Assembly (NCBI GenBank): GCA_001599815.1
Contig: BCIA01000003.1
Span: 2,666,001 to 2,730,000, forward strand
Length of the DNA stretch: 64,000 nt
Direction: 5' to 3'
From: Furcasterigmium furcatum
Lineage: Eukaryota; Ascomycota; Sordariomycetes; Glomerellales; Plectosphaerellaceae
The position numbers were made by a program, and so were the translations under genes. Positions 37,012 through 49,500 of this stretch are shown here, in pieces; the stretch's first letter is position 1; the number at the start of each line of letters is the position of its first letter. The notes under the pieces are model-generated. The model saw only the letters and a program-made list of their open reading frames with translations. It was not told the DNA's origin and searched no databases.

Positions 37012-39049
37012 ATGGCTACAGAACTTCGCGGCCGGGCCCTCGTGGCCCTCATCCTCGTAACATGTGGCGTTGACTTTTTACTCTTCGGTGTAAGTGCTGT
37101 GCCCACCTCGCTGCCTTGACGCTGACCGAGGACCCTGCTGACCCTGACCAGTATGATCAAGGTTCGAGACATGTCCCTTGCATCAAGACCTCAAGATGTC
37201 TAGCTGACAATAATCCCAATCGCACAGGCCTTTTCGGTGGTATTCTTGGCGGTAGCAGATTTCAAGCCATGCTCGGACATCGTAAGTACGCGTCTGAACG
37301 AACACGCCTCGGCAGACCCCAGAAGCAGAGTGGTGTGGTTGACTTCCCTAGCGAGTCCGACGATGAGTGGCCTCGTCACCGCCATCTTCGACATCGGATG
37401 CGCTCTCGGTGCGACTGCCTCATTCTTCTTCGGCGAGACACTCGGGCGCAAACGCTCCATTATCTACGCCAACGTCATAGGTTAGTTTCGAGCATCCATC
37501 GTTGTCTCATCACACAACGGCTCAAATACTCGTGTCTAGTCATCATCGGCGCAGTGATTCAAGCAGCCTCCTACTCTTACGCTCAAATGTGAGTCTCTGT
37601 CCGCTAGCATATCAAATTGGTTGACAATGTCCTCAGGTTCGTTGCTCGCATCATCGGTGGCGTAGGAATCGGTCTCAGCACTGTCGCCGTTCCCATCCTT
37701 CAAGCCGAGACGCTCCCGGCTCGTAACCGTGGCTCGCTTCTCGTGGTGCAATCCTTCCTGATTCCTGCCGGCATTGCCATCTCGTGCTGGCTGTGCCTGG
37801 CAACACTCTTTGCTCATAGCTCCCTCCAGTGGAGACTCCCGGTATGTGTATTCGCGCTTCTCCATGCCGTTCCCGCGTCGACAACGAGAACGATCATTGG
37901 CTAATCTTTTCATTTTGAAATAGGTCGCCTGCCAAATCCCCTTCTCCGGCGTTGTTCTGGTCCTCTGCATCTGGCTGCCTGAGAGCCCAAGATGGCTGGC
38001 CAAGGCCGGCCGGATCGAAGAGGCACGCCACACCATCTCTCGGATCCTCGACAAGCCCCAAACCGACGAGCAAGTCGAGGCAGAGCTCAGCGAGATCCTG
38101 AAATTCATCGGAATCGAGGAGAAGGCTGGCGAGGCATCCTGGTCGGAGGTGTTCCGGAACGACACGAAGTTCCGCAACCTTCACCGCGTGCTGCTGGGCA
38201 TGGGACCATTCTTAATCAACCAGTGGTCTGGAATCAACACACTGACCTAGTAAGCACCCATCAGACCATCCAATATGTTTCTGGCTGACTCTTGGTGCTT
38301 CTCAACAGTTATCTCGGCTACATTCTTCAGACATACCTGGGTTACAGCCCCCTCATGGCGACCATCCTTGCCGGCGTGGCCTTCACTCAGTGTGCCCTGA
38401 TGGCGATCCCACCATACTTTTTCATTGATCGCATTGGTCGGCGAGTCACGATCATCATCTCCTCCGCTGGGTGCGCCATCTGTCTCTTCATCATCGCCGG
38501 CGGTCTCCAGGTCGAACGCGCCGCAGATGCAGCTGCAGCCGTCGCATTCATGTTCCTGTACCTCGACTGCTACGTGCTGGGGTTCCTACCCGTATCATGG
38601 TCGTATTCTGCTGAGATTCAGCCGTTGCGAGTCCGGAACAAGACGACGGCGGTCGGCGTCTTCAGCCACTGGGTGAGTAACCGAGCCAGTGACAGCACCT
38701 GGCATTATCATGGGAGACCGACTAACTATTTCCACAGATCAGCAACTTTGTCGTCGTCTTGGTGACACCTATCGGCTTCTCGAACATTGGCGGGAACTTC
38801 TTCTGGATCTGGGCTGTCGTCTGCGCACTCTTCGTCCCGATAGCCTACCTCTTCGGCGTGGAAACCTCTGGCCGGACGTTGGAGCAGGTCGATCAGCTTT
38901 TCTTCGACAACCCAAGGGTTCTCATGGGACTGGACCCTGTCAGTCGACAGATCTTCCGACCCAAGCCCGAGGATGGCGAGACGCAGGTTTCGACGGTCGC
39001 CGCCGATCATATACCACCAACGGTGGCCATCGTGTCAAAGTCTGGGTAA
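37012..39049 (+). CDS. MFS sugar porter with a 10-base micro-exon
   Basis: Nine exons: 37012-37089, 37152-37161, 37228-37281, 37352-37480, 37540-37588, 37637-37841, 37924-38249, 38309-38672, 38738-39049; all eight junctions keep phase; 508 residues. The conserved first-helix motif FGYDQGLFGGILGG is built from exon 1, a micro-exon of only 10 bases (YDQ plus one base) and exon 3. Other marks: PSPTMSGLVTAIFDIGCALG, GETLGRKRSI, ETLPARNRGSLL, WLPESPRWLAKAGRIEEA, NQWSGINTLTYYLGYIL, IDRIGRRVTI, YSAEIQPLRVRNKTTA, and FGVETSGRTLEQVDQLF. It is a 12-helix plasma-membrane proton/sugar symporter; the sugar cannot be told. Confidence 0.87.
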
Positions 39050-39350
39050 ATTCATTCCCGGTCGCCCTGGAGAAGGCCAGCGGGTAAGGTAGGTGATCAC
39101 GCCGCTGTGCCGTCACCTTCCCGTCACCCAGCTGTGATGCCAGGGCCATTCTTGACGGGTGTCGACACATCAGGGGATACAATCGGTATGACAGACTTAT
39201 ACCGCAGCAGGAGGGTTGTGAATCAATGTGTCATGCTTGTCTTGAATGCTCTATAAATACAGTGGGATGAAATAAGGTACTAACACATCGTATACTCGTT
39301 GAAACGCCAATGCTACCGGGAAGACGCCCCCGAACTTTGGCCCTCCACGT
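39050..39350. other. Convergent 3' region, 301 bases
   Basis: Separates the ends of the sugar porter and the peptidase genes. TATAAATA and AATAAG words near 39250-39275 may serve 3' end formation. Confidence 0.35.
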
Positions 39351-41524
39351 CTACCACACCTTGCACTCTGGTTCCTTCTTCTTGCACTTCCACGCCTCGC
39401 CGAATCCCTCCGAGTTGCGGGACGTGAGCCTGGAGCGCGCGAAGCCCGGCGAGTGGAACTGCGACTCGACCTCGCTCACGATCGCCTCCTCGGTCGGGGC
39501 GTTGCACCACGTCTGTCCAAAGGCGATGAAGAAGACCTGCTCCAGGCTGAAGTTTTCCAGCCCCGGCAGGGCCTGCTGGGTGGTGTTCGTGCGAGCGCAC
39601 TCGTCCAGGGTCAGCTTCCACGCCTCGTAGGCGATGCTCAGGCCGCCCTGGTCCGCGATGTTCTCCGAGAGCGTCTGCGTGCCGTTGATCTTGAGGGTAC
39701 TGTTCGTCTCGGGGTCGCGCACGACCGTGCCGTCGGGCAGGTTGACGGGGAGGCTGCCGTACTGCTCGACGATGCACTGCGCGCGCTCGTCGTACGCCGC
39801 GACGCTGTCCTCGGAGAGCCATGTCTCGAACTTGCGCTCGTTGGTGATGAGCATGCCGACGTCGTCGAAGTTGTGCACGATCTCGTGCGCCGCGATGTAG
39901 GCGTAGCGCGCGTACAGCATGTACTCAGGCAGGCCAGGCGCCCAGTGGGGGAAGATGGTCATGGACGAGGGCATCATGATCATGTTCTTCTCGCGACCGG
40001 CGCGCGCGTTCATGTCGTACGAGCGGACGCCCAGCCCGAGCCACTCGAGGCGGTTGGTGGGCTCCGGGAGCGTCTGGTTGAAGGCCTTGTTGACGAACCA
40101 CTGGCGGACAGATAGGGCGTTGGCCGCGTACGAGTCGGTGATGTTCACGCCGTCGTAGTAGGCCTTGAGCGAGGTGGCGTTGCCCGCATCGGGGTTCTCC
40201 TCCGGGAAGCCCACGTTCAGCTGGACGTCGCGGGCCTTTTTCAGGACCAGCTCCCTCGACTCGTCGCTCAGCCAGGTCGATGCGTTGACGCGCTTGACGA
40301 AGACGTCCCTGACGGCCTCGGTGGCGGAGATGGCAGCCTTGTGGTGCTCCTTGGTGTAATACTTGTCCGAGAAGAACTTGCTCATGATCCAGGGGAGGGT
40401 CTGATCCAGGTGGTTGTAGCAGGTGGTAAAAGGGTCTCCAGCAGATCCCTCAGCGGAAACACTAGACCCGGCGATGAATTGCGCGTAGTTCTCGAGAATG
40501 CGAAGAATCATAAAGGCCTGCAGGACGGTCTTGGGGGTGTTTGCGACGACCTCCGAGACGAATGGGTAGACATCTTTGTACGGGAGCGCCATGCGGTCGG
40601 CCTCGTAGCCTTCGGGGGTCAAGTGGTTGATGACCTTGTCGAGGACCAGTGCTGGGGCGCTCTCGGCCGCTTCGGCGACGGTCGTAGACTCCCAGAGGCC
40701 CTGCATTTGCATCGAGGTGTTGAATTCCAAGAACCCGGAGAGAACCTCGACAGCAGCAAGCGACTCGATCATGGTCAGGAGGCCCTCGAATAGCTCGGGA
40801 ACGGCCTGCTGGCCCTCCTTAGTCGGCATGAAGGGGAGCAGCGCGTCTGGAATCGACGAGTTGCTGTTTGCATACTCCATGAACAGCTGCGGCGATGTCG
40901 GCGGCAGATGCATGTCGATCCGGTACAGCCACGAGTGACTGAAGCCCGGCACGATGGTGTCCGGGTTCTCCATGTCCTGGAAGGTGAAGAAGTCTCCAAA
41001 GAGGGGAACGCCGATCGTGGCGAGGTACGCGGTGGCCGCGGCAAAGTCGTCGAGGTCGTCTTCGGTCATGGTCTCGTTGGACGCGTATCCGTCGTCGCCG
41101 AGAGGGAAGAGCTCGGTCACCCTGGCCACCATCTCTGCGACTAGGGGCGTGCCGGTCTCGTTGTGTGCGTTCACATCCATGCAAGCGCCTAGGCTCTTGA
41201 CCAGCATCTCGTAGATCTCCTCGTCGTCGTCGGTCTCAAGGACCGGCGGTTCCTTGGTGAGCATGGTGTTGATGAAGGCCCTGTTGGCGATGGCAACGCG
41301 GCCAAACACGCTGGGCATCTCCTCGGCGGGGAAGCGAGAGGGGAAGCCGCCGCAGGTGACTTAACATTCTGTCAGTAGCTACTCTTTGGGAGTAAAGGGG
41401 GAGACATACAGTCATCGAACCGCTCGCAGGGGTCGATCTCGTCGTAGTTGGGGTGCAGGTTGTGCAGGATCTCGGCCGCCGCCGTCACGCACTGGGGCGT
41501 TAAGCACACGTCTGAGGTCACCAT
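39351..41524 (-). CDS. M13 (neprilysin-type) zinc metallopeptidase
   Basis: Exons 41524-41410 and 41359-39351; 50-base intron; 707 residues. M13 enzymes cleave peptides of modest size. Zinc site: His530, Glu531, His534 in AAHEIVHNFDD, with the third ligand in ENIADQGG. N-terminal hallmarks CLTPQCVTAAAEILHNLHPNYDEIDPCERFDDFTCGGF (spanning the intron) and C-terminal family cysteines including WCNAP and the final PECKVW agree. Many NxS/T sites suggest passage through the secretory pathway, yet the first Met leaves only a few residues before the peptidase domain: no signal peptide or membrane helix is visible. A TATA-like word on the minus strand at about 41632-41640 lies about 110 bases before this start and supports it, but a missed 5' exon remains possible. 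Confidence 0.85.
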
Positions 41525-42454
41525 TTTGCTGGAGTCGAGGATGATTCTGTTTGTTGTAGAGTCTGGCGGGATGTGCCTCGGTGACTGCTCCTCGAGATTC
41601 CTCCCGACAGTACGGCACAGAGATGCGCCGTCTTCTTATACCGCTCGACAGCATCAGCACCCAAGCCCCCAAGCACCCGCACGACGTCAACAAGCTGGCA
41701 GTGACCCGACCAAGCCTTGCAGCAGCAAGGCAACAGCAAGGCTCAGGCCGGGGCCCCACGGGCCAAGACGGCAGCGCGTCGTGGCAGTGTGCGCGCGCGG
41801 TAGTAGTGAACGCATTGTGCATCGCGCGTATGCAGTGAGCCGACCATCCAGGGGGTACGTCAGGGGCTCCATCCTCGTGGGTGCTCAAGCTTGTCACTCG
41901 TCAGCCCTGCCCGGCCGTTTCCCCACGATGATGCAGGTCGGCGATCTTTGGGGGCCGGCTTGGCCGACGGCCGGGTGGGCTTCCAAGGTTTTCAGCTCGG
42001 CCCGCTGATCCTCCAGCGATTCATCCCCCAAAGGGGAAATCAAAGGATGGGTGCAACCCGCGTATAGGGCGACAAGCGGGCCACCAACGAGGCGGTGTTG
42101 ACGGTGTCGCCCAGAAGCGGTCATGTTAGTCGGGCGACAACCCACTGGCCGGAGATATTTGTTGGTGACATCCTGGCCCAGGCTGCCGGGACGGACGTAG
42201 ATCGGCCAGAAATAACTCCCGCGAACATTCCGAATGGGGCAGGCAGATCAACACGGGGAGCATTCCAGTTGCGAGACAATGTGCATTGTACGGGAGAACG
42301 TAATTCAATGGGGTCAAGTCAATCTTTTCCAAATGACCTATGTATCCATAGTTGAATGAGACTCGATCAATATACGGGCTATGGAAAGTTTCCAAACGGT
42401 AGACGGACCTCAGCCGTCGGTAATCAAGATGTCAAAATCGGAGGGTCTGCCATT
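41525..42454. other. Intergenic, 930 bases
   Basis: Peptidase promoter and pectate lyase 3' flank. A minus-strand frame at 41872-41687 has a hydrophobic stretch but no clear splice donor to the peptidase. No other feature. Confidence 0.4.
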
Positions 42455-43545
42455 TTAACAGCTGGAGCGGACGTTGGAGGTGGTGCAAGAAGAGCCGTCG
42501 GGGCCAGTGCCAATCTTGGGCGAGGTGCCACCGCCAGAGACGCCGTTGTGGCGGTCGCACCACTTGCTCTGGTTCTGGCACGAGTTGCTGATGCGGCAGG
42601 TGTCGCCGTAGTTGACGTTGATGGCGCACAGAGGGCCGCCGCTGACGCCGATCACGTTGTTGAAGGTGACATGGCGAGGGCCTCCGTTGTTGCTGCAGTT
42701 GCCGCAGTTGCGGATGATCTTGCCGTAGTCGCGGGCGTAGAAGTTGCTGATGGCGACGGTTCCGCGGCCGTTGAACTGGAAGATCTTGTCCGCGGCATTG
42801 AAGGCGCCGCCGCCGATGACCTGCGAAGTGCCGCTGGTGTGCTTGAAGGTCGCGGCGTCCTCGCAGACATCAGTCCACCATACGTTCCTCAGAGTGCTAC
42901 GAAGGGAGTAAGTGTCTGTCCAGAAGCCACAACAAGGGGGTGGTGGTTGAAACGTACCAGGTGCCACGGCAGTGCACGCCCTCGGCGGAGCTGGCGCCGA
43001 TGATAACGTTGGACAGCGTCGCACCAGGCTCGAGGATAAACATGGCATCCTTCTCTCCGGTCTCAGTCTGCTCCTGGCAGACACGAGCTGGTTCCTAGTC
43101 AGTATTGATTCTTATCCGGAGACTCGGGAAGGCATCGAGCACATACGGTTTCTCTCAAATCGCCTCATTCCACCGTCGTAGCTGCTGGGAACGAGAATGG
43201 CGGCGCTGGTGGAGGAGACACCGGCAGACTGGGGAAGGGTTGTGGTGACACTGCCGCCGGTCGGGGGAGTAGGAGGAGGGTTGGGAGTAGGAGGGTTGTT
43301 GGTCGGGGGCGGGCTGCTACCGCAAGGGAGGCACTGGCTGTACCACTCGTTGGACCGGGTGCAGCACGCACCCGAGACGCAAGTAGTCGAGCCGGAGTAG
43401 CCGTTTCTGCAAGTTCAACTGTCAGTGCTTTGGTCTTTCCGTCAGGCATCACTTCTGCTTACCCGCCGCATTGTCCCCAGACGGCCACCTGGGCGCTTGC
43501 AACGGCGGCCAAGCCAGAGAGGGCGAGAGCGAGAGTGATCTTCAT
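42455..43545 (-). CDS. Secreted PL3 pectate lyase with N-terminal CBM1
   Basis: Four exons: 43545-43463, 43406-43147, 43087-42958, 42896-42455; introns of 56, 59 and 61 bases; 304 residues. Pectate lyases cut plant homogalacturonan by beta-elimination with calcium. Residues 1-18 are a signal peptide; a fungal cellulose-binding CBM1 follows ([18 protein letters not shown], ending in QCL), then a Pro/Thr linker ([16 protein letters not shown]), then the PL3 parallel beta-helix: [46 protein letters not shown], and [17 protein letters not shown]. The CBM1 would anchor the lyase on plant cell walls. Together with the sugar porters this indicates plant biomass use or plant infection. Confidence 0.93.
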
Positions 43546-45157
43546 GGTGAGAGAAGATTCAGGATGGGCAGTATGAATGGTCTGTGGTCTGATCTGATGA
43601 GGACTCTGAGCTCAAGTGGTAATGATCTCCGGGGCGGGCATTTTCGAGCATATTTATATTCCGAGATCCTCGCCCCCGGCACCTGCGAGACTGCCGCCTG
43701 CTGGTCGACAGTCTGGTACCAGGATCTCGGTAGCCATGCGGACATCGGACCAAGATTCGAGGGATCTTGAGACCGCCCACGCCCGCTCTACCATGGAGCA
43801 GACGGCGGAAGACGTCCCGCAACCTCGAATGGTAGGGTCAGCTCCGCCAGTGATATCCCCAAAGCCGCGGATGCGACCATGGCTTTACATGTTTTGGGTA
43901 TGCCAAGTGTGGCTGTACTGCTCCTCTGGACAGGGTTTGGTGGAATTGCTCGACCCTTGGCCGATGCTTGATTAAAGATCCGGTCCGGGGTTCATATAGA
44001 CGGATCGAGCCAATCGTGGCTTGTCTCCCCGCTCCGGGCTAAGCTTTATCGAGGATGTCGACGTCGGTTTCCAGCCTCCGGGTGCCCTGAACGAGACAAA
44101 CAATTTTCTTCGGGTTACATCGCGATACCGGAATGAAGCGTTTACATAGATTCAGCCCCTGTTCAGGTCCTAAGAGCCTGGGGAACCCGTAGGCGCGTCT
44201 CCGCGGTCGGATTGATCCATAGACGGGTTTGGGTTGCTGTCTGGGGATTCTGTGAAAGTACCGAGATACCTCGGCTATGGATATCTGTATAAGCGCCCTG
44301 TGATTCGTGTGGCTTCAAATATCGCATGTCACAGAATAAAGGAATTCATATAGAGCCGGAGAAATTTGCCATGAATGAGCATCCATGATTGGGACTTGTG
44401 TGTGATCCCGACTCAAGTGAGCATCGCGCCATGATGATTGAATCGCGTGTATCCAGGAAGCAAGAGCAAGGAGATAGTAACGTTAGCAGTCGTCCATTAA
44501 GGGTGCCCAGGTTCGATACATTTAGATTTTGTGAGCCTCGACTCTGGGTCCTCGCTGCCCGCACCGATATTCGGGATGCAAATTTTCCTCTAATCATTCT
44601 GGATGCGCCCTCCAAGTGGCAAATCTCAAGAAGCCAGTTCAGTTTAAAAGTTCTCATCAGAAAGGGAAATCTTGCGAGCAATTCCCTATGTTATCTTCCG
44701 GGGCCATTACCCTCCCTCGCCAACCCCGGTGCCTTGTCGCCCCAGTGCCCACAAAGCAGCCCAAAGACTTTATCTGGTACTTGACAAGAAGGAGGGCACG
44801 GCCCAAACATTGCGGCGCCTCGCGGATCTCTTCCTGTTAAAGACCTTGCAGGTACCGGCCTTCTGAACTGTGTCGACTGCCTCAGGAGCTGTCTGATGCC
44901 TGGGAAGACCGCATTGCAGAATTCTGGGCTATGGGCATCTGCCACTGATGCCACTGTCTTTGGAAACATGGTATATGTTACCCAAGGGAATTTTGGCGCC
45001 CTGAGACGAGTTTGCCAGAGCCTAGTCATTATCAAGTGTCACGGATTCTATTATTTCACCGTGATATCTTCAGCCTCAGAAGCATACAAGGGCGCTGTAA
45101 GAATGGTGGTATGTATTCATCAATGGTCCTTTGTAAAGGAGACGGCAAACCGCTTTT
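43546..45157. other. Intergenic, about 1.6 kb
   Basis: Includes the pectate lyase promoter; the minus strand reads TATAAATA at 43658-43651, 106 bases before the ATG. From about 43700 to the kinase stop I find only short frames without family character and no RNA-like fold that I could support. Confidence 0.4.
43651..43658 (-). promoter_or_regulatory. TATA box of the pectate lyase gene
   Basis: TATAAATA on the minus strand, 106 bases before the start codon, a usual distance for a strongly induced fungal gene. Confidence 0.5.
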
Positions 45158-46208
45158 CTACTTCACGTACTTAGTGACGAGATATGTGAGGTCATCCAAT
45201 GCCTGCTGCCTCGTCTGGGCGCCCGGGAAGTGGGCGGAATTCATGAGCAAAATGTCGGAGCAGTAGAGGCGGTTGCGGTCGTCCGCCTCGGCCCTCGGCT
45301 CGCTCGGGGGGTAATGCTGGAAGTACTCCCTGCGATACCTCTCATCCTTCATCTGATGGTAGTCAACACGCCAAATGCCCAGCTCCTTCTCGTGATGGGC
45401 GTAGTAGGAGCAGGCGTCGAAGAGATATATCTCATCCGTCTCCTCGTCAGTCCCAATGTTGGACTCCCAGAGATCGCCATGGATGAGGCACGGCTTGATG
45501 GAGCGGCCATCGGAGGACAAGGGGTCGAGGAGGCGCGGGATGAGGCGGTCGAGGACGAGACGCATGACGTCGTCGAGCTCCTTCCAAAAACCGTTGACCT
45601 TAACGTCGAGCTCGTACGTCTCACGCATCAGCCGACGGTAGAAGCTGGTCCAGTTGGCGTCCCAAGACGTTGGGTGCGGCAGCTTTCCGTCAAAGGTTGT
45701 GACTGGGAAACCGAACTGACCGGTCGGGGACTTGCTTGTGAGGTGAAGCTGGGCAATTTTCCTGCCGACTTCCGCGGGGTCCGGGAGCTCATGGTCGATG
45801 GAGATGTAATCGCAAACGTAGAAGAAGGTCGTCTTGTCTCCCGCGCACTGCCCGTGGCCCCGTGGTCTTGGGACCATGTTGGGCATGGTCCGGTGGATCT
45901 CGAGCATGGATACGTATTCCCCAAGGACTCTTTCGGCGGCGTCTTCCGTCTTGAGGATCTAGATCCAGGTACCGTTAGTGATCTGCAGTGCCATGTTTCT
46001 CGCAAGGTGCATGTATTCCGTCGTAACTCACCTTGACAAAGTATGAATGAGGCTCCCCGTTGGCGTGCTGGACGTCCACCCTCGCGGTCAAGGCCCAAGT
46101 TGATGTTCCATACTGTTCAACTTGCAGAACCCGGTCGCCGTGCTCCAACACCTTCACGATGGCCGTGTCAAGCTGTGATGGGCTTCCCGGTGCGTCTGCG
46201 TTCTGCAT
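45158..46208 (-). CDS. Fructosamine/ketosamine-3-kinase family protein
   Basis: Exons 46208-46032 and 45958-45158; 73-base intron; 325 residues. Family members phosphorylate C3 of sugar adducts on protein amines, which then fall off, repairing glycated proteins; many fungal members are uncharacterised. The protein-kinase-like fold shows SYFVK-ILKTEDAAERVLGEYVSM (ATP-lobe lysine and Glu helix, joined across the intron), FFYVCDYISIDHELPDP in the hinge, LPHPTSWDANWTSFYRR-type sequence typical of the family, catalytic Asp221 in PCLIHGDLWESNIG and metal-binding DACSYYAHHEKELG. No targeting signal. It is 10 kb from an amadoriase-like oxidase, so the window has two enzyme types that act on glycated amines. 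Confidence 0.87.
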
Positions 46209-46580
46209 CGTTGATTTTTGGCAATGTTCGTCTTGATTGCTATGAAGCTGTTGGGATCGCGGGGGCTCCTCGACTTTAAGGCCAGCGGCTCGGCGGCGCG
46301 TCGACGTCTTGGATACCTGTATCAGATAAGGCTGGCGGTTAGAACATCCAATGGTCGAATGGGCGCGGGATGAGCAAGGGTCCTTCACACGGCTCCGCCA
46401 CCAACCGTCACTTGGCACCGAGAACCTTGTCTCCGTGCCCCTCGTTCTCTGGTGTTTGCCCGCAGTCTGGTCTGTTGTCGAGATTTCAATTGCAATCTCG
46501 TTTCAGCCCGCATCGGAGGGAGTACAGCCAGAACGTTGGACTCATCCTGGGTCGCTGCCTCTGCTCCCAGACGTCATGGT
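46209..46580. other. Divergent promoter, kinase and NACHT genes
   Basis: 372 bases between the two start codons. No clear TATA box or repeated operator seen. Confidence 0.35.
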
Positions 46581-49500
46581 ATGCCGGCCAAGTCCCTTCA
46601 TACGATAGATCCGGTAAGACACAGTCAAATGTCCAGAGCTGACCGGTTCGCTAGTGGAAACGCCTCAAGTCCGGGAAAAAGGCGCGACCAGAGGACTCAC
46701 CAGACCGAGGCGTCACGGCGTCGACAAGGTCGCACCCAGATCCCGCAGACATCGCATATCGAACCCGACAATCTTCAATTCCCGAATCCCTCCCCCGCCG
46801 CGAGTCAGAAAACAGCGCTCTCTCCGACTTCAATGCCCAGCTCCGACCCGATGCGCCCGGTGCGCGACAGCGGGCAAGATCAAGAGACCGGCGAGAGGAC
46901 CCCCTGGGGCTGTCCGTCCTTCATAGCCCAGGGCCGGCCGAGCGCAAGGTCGACATCATCTTTATACATGGGCTGGGCGGGACGAGCCTGCGCACCTGGT
47001 GCTTCAACCGCGATCTCGACTACCTCTGGCCGCTGTCCTGGTTGCCGTCCGCGGACCATGGGTTATCCTCGGCGCGCATCCTGACCTTTGGCTACAATGC
47101 GCACTTTTCCTCGAGCGCAGAACAGGCGGCCCTGACCATTGGCGACTTCGCCAACGACCTACTCTTCCGCATGAAGTATGGGGAGGCCGGCGAGGAGCGC
47201 CTCGGTCAGTGTCCCATCATCGTTGTCGCGCACTCCATGGGCGGACTTATCTTCAAGAAGGCGTACGCCCAGGGCTACCTCAACGATGAGTTCCGTGACA
47301 TGATATCAAGTATACGTTCTGTCCTCTTTCTGGCGACCCCGCATCGCGGCACCGACCTGGCAAAGACACTCAACAAGATCCTCTCAAACTCGGTCTTTGG
47401 CCATTCGCCAAAGGACTACGTCTCGGAACTTGCAAAGAGAAGCCCCACGATAGACGAGCTCAACGAGTCGTTCCGCCATCACGCCTCAAAGCTCCAGATC
47501 TTCTCCTTCTATGAAACCCTCACCACCACTGTCGGGCCCATCTCGACCATGATCCTCGACAAGCAGTCGGCGGTCCTTGGATACCCGAACGAAACGCCCC
47601 AGCCCCTCGTGGCGAACCACCATGACGTCTGCAAGTTCAGGAGTCCCCAGGACCCCAACTATCTCTCCATCCTCGGTGCCCTTCGGAATGTTGTTGACGG
47701 ATGCAGCCGTAGTACAACAAAGGACTCGGAATCGGAGGTCGTCGAGGACCTGCGCCAGATCCAGCTCCTCCTTCACGTCTCAGGCGCGCCGGAGGAAGAT
47801 CTGGCTGCGGGAATGGCAGTCCGCAAAGACGGCACCGGCGAGCATTTTGTCAACAGCGCCGAGTTCATCGCCTGGCTGCGGCCCGAGTCACCCAACGACG
47901 ACCAGGGCCGGATGCTTTGGGCACATGCTCCGCCTGGGAACGGCAAGTCGACCATTTGCGCCCTGAGCATCGAGCGGTTACGGGAGCAGGGCCACAGATG
48001 CGCCTACTTCTTCTTCAAGCACGGGAACCGCCAAAAGCAGCTCCTGGGCGCCATGTTCCGCAGTCTCGCATTTCAAATCGCGGAGCAGGTTCCGTCAGCG
48101 CGGCGCGCATTGGTCGAGCTTTCCGAGTCCGGCCTCAAGCTCCAGACGTCAGGTGCTTCGGGGGTCTGGAAGGACGTTTTTCTGTCGTGCCTGTCGGGGC
48201 TTACAAGCGAGGAGCCAGTCTACTGGGTCATTGACGGCCTCGATGAATGCGAAGCTGCGAGGGATGCGGTCGAACTACTCGCGGCGGCGACCGAGTTCGG
48301 TATGAAGCCTCGGATCCTCATCTTCAGCCGAGAACAGACCACGATCAGCCGTGCTGTGCAAAGGGCTAGGCGGAAGACATCGATCCACGAGGTCGCTTTA
48401 GTCGGCAGCGCGAACGACATTCGGGTCTTTGCCGAGGAGGAGGTCGAGTATCTTCCTTGCGAGGAAGCCTTTAAGTCCACCGTGGTCGAGGAGATCACGG
48501 CACGGGCGCAAGGCAACTTCCTCTGGGCGTCCCTCGTTCTGAAAAAGGTCGTCGGGTGCCACAGACAAGAACAAGTGACTAGGGTCCTCGAGGCCACACC
48601 GGACGGCATGAGCCAGCTGTACGATCGCATGCTCGGCACCCTTGAGACTCTGGACATGAAGGAGGACCAGGCCCTGGCCAAGATGATGCTCACGTGGGCA
48701 ATGTACTCCAAGGCCCCCGTCACCGTCGAGCAGCTTTCAGAGCTCTACTCAGCACAGCTCAAGCCCATCATGGACCTCAGGCACACGGTCAACCAGATAT
48801 GCGGGCAGCTGGTGATCATCACGCCGCAGGGCAACGTGACCCTGGTGCACCATTCCGCGCGCCAATACCTCGAGAATTCGACACGGCAGGGCTTCATCCT
48901 GCACTCAGAAGAGTGCCACGAGGAGATTCTCGGCAGATGTCTCGTGACGCTCTGCGACAAGAATCTCCGGGCCAAGATCACCGCTCTCAAGATGCCGCAG
49001 TTCCTCCCGTACGCCGCCACATCCTGGGCGTTCCATCTCGACGAGTGCTCTGCCGCCTCGGACAGGATCCTCGACGGCCTAGTACGTTTCTTTGGTGGTG
49101 CTAGCGTCTTGACCTGGATACACTATCTCGCCATGCGAGGCGGCTTGTCCGAAATGTTGGGCGTGTCCCATCGTCTTACCACATACATCAAGAGGAGGAG
49201 GAAGGTTGAGGCGGAAAAGGCTCCCATGCAGCACCGAATACGCGACCTGGCGCTACTCGAATCTTGGACCGCCGACTTGGTGAAGATTCCGGCAAAGTTC
49301 GCGACACATCTATCCCAGGATCCCCCGCTGATTTACAAGTGCATCCCGTCACTGAGCCCGACGAACTCGGCCATTGCGCAGCAATTCGGCAACAAATCCT
49401 CAGCCACCTCGCTCTCTATTAAGGGCGTCGTAAATGAAGAATGGGACGACTGTCTCGCCAGAGTCTCTGCCGGCGCGGGACGGTCCTTGCGTGTCGCGTC

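Noticed and set aside
39453..40115. Plus-strand open frame of 220 codons
   Set aside because: Antisense to the M13 peptidase, including its zinc-site region.
41687..41872. Minus-strand frame with a hydrophobic stretch upstream of the M13 gene, possible signal-peptide exon
   Set aside because: I found no convincing donor that would join it in phase, and a TATA-like word lies downstream of it, nearer the chosen start.
43980..45150. Possible gene or RNA in the 1.6 kb gap
   Set aside because: Only short frames on both strands and no tRNA-like T-loop or cloverleaf could be supported.
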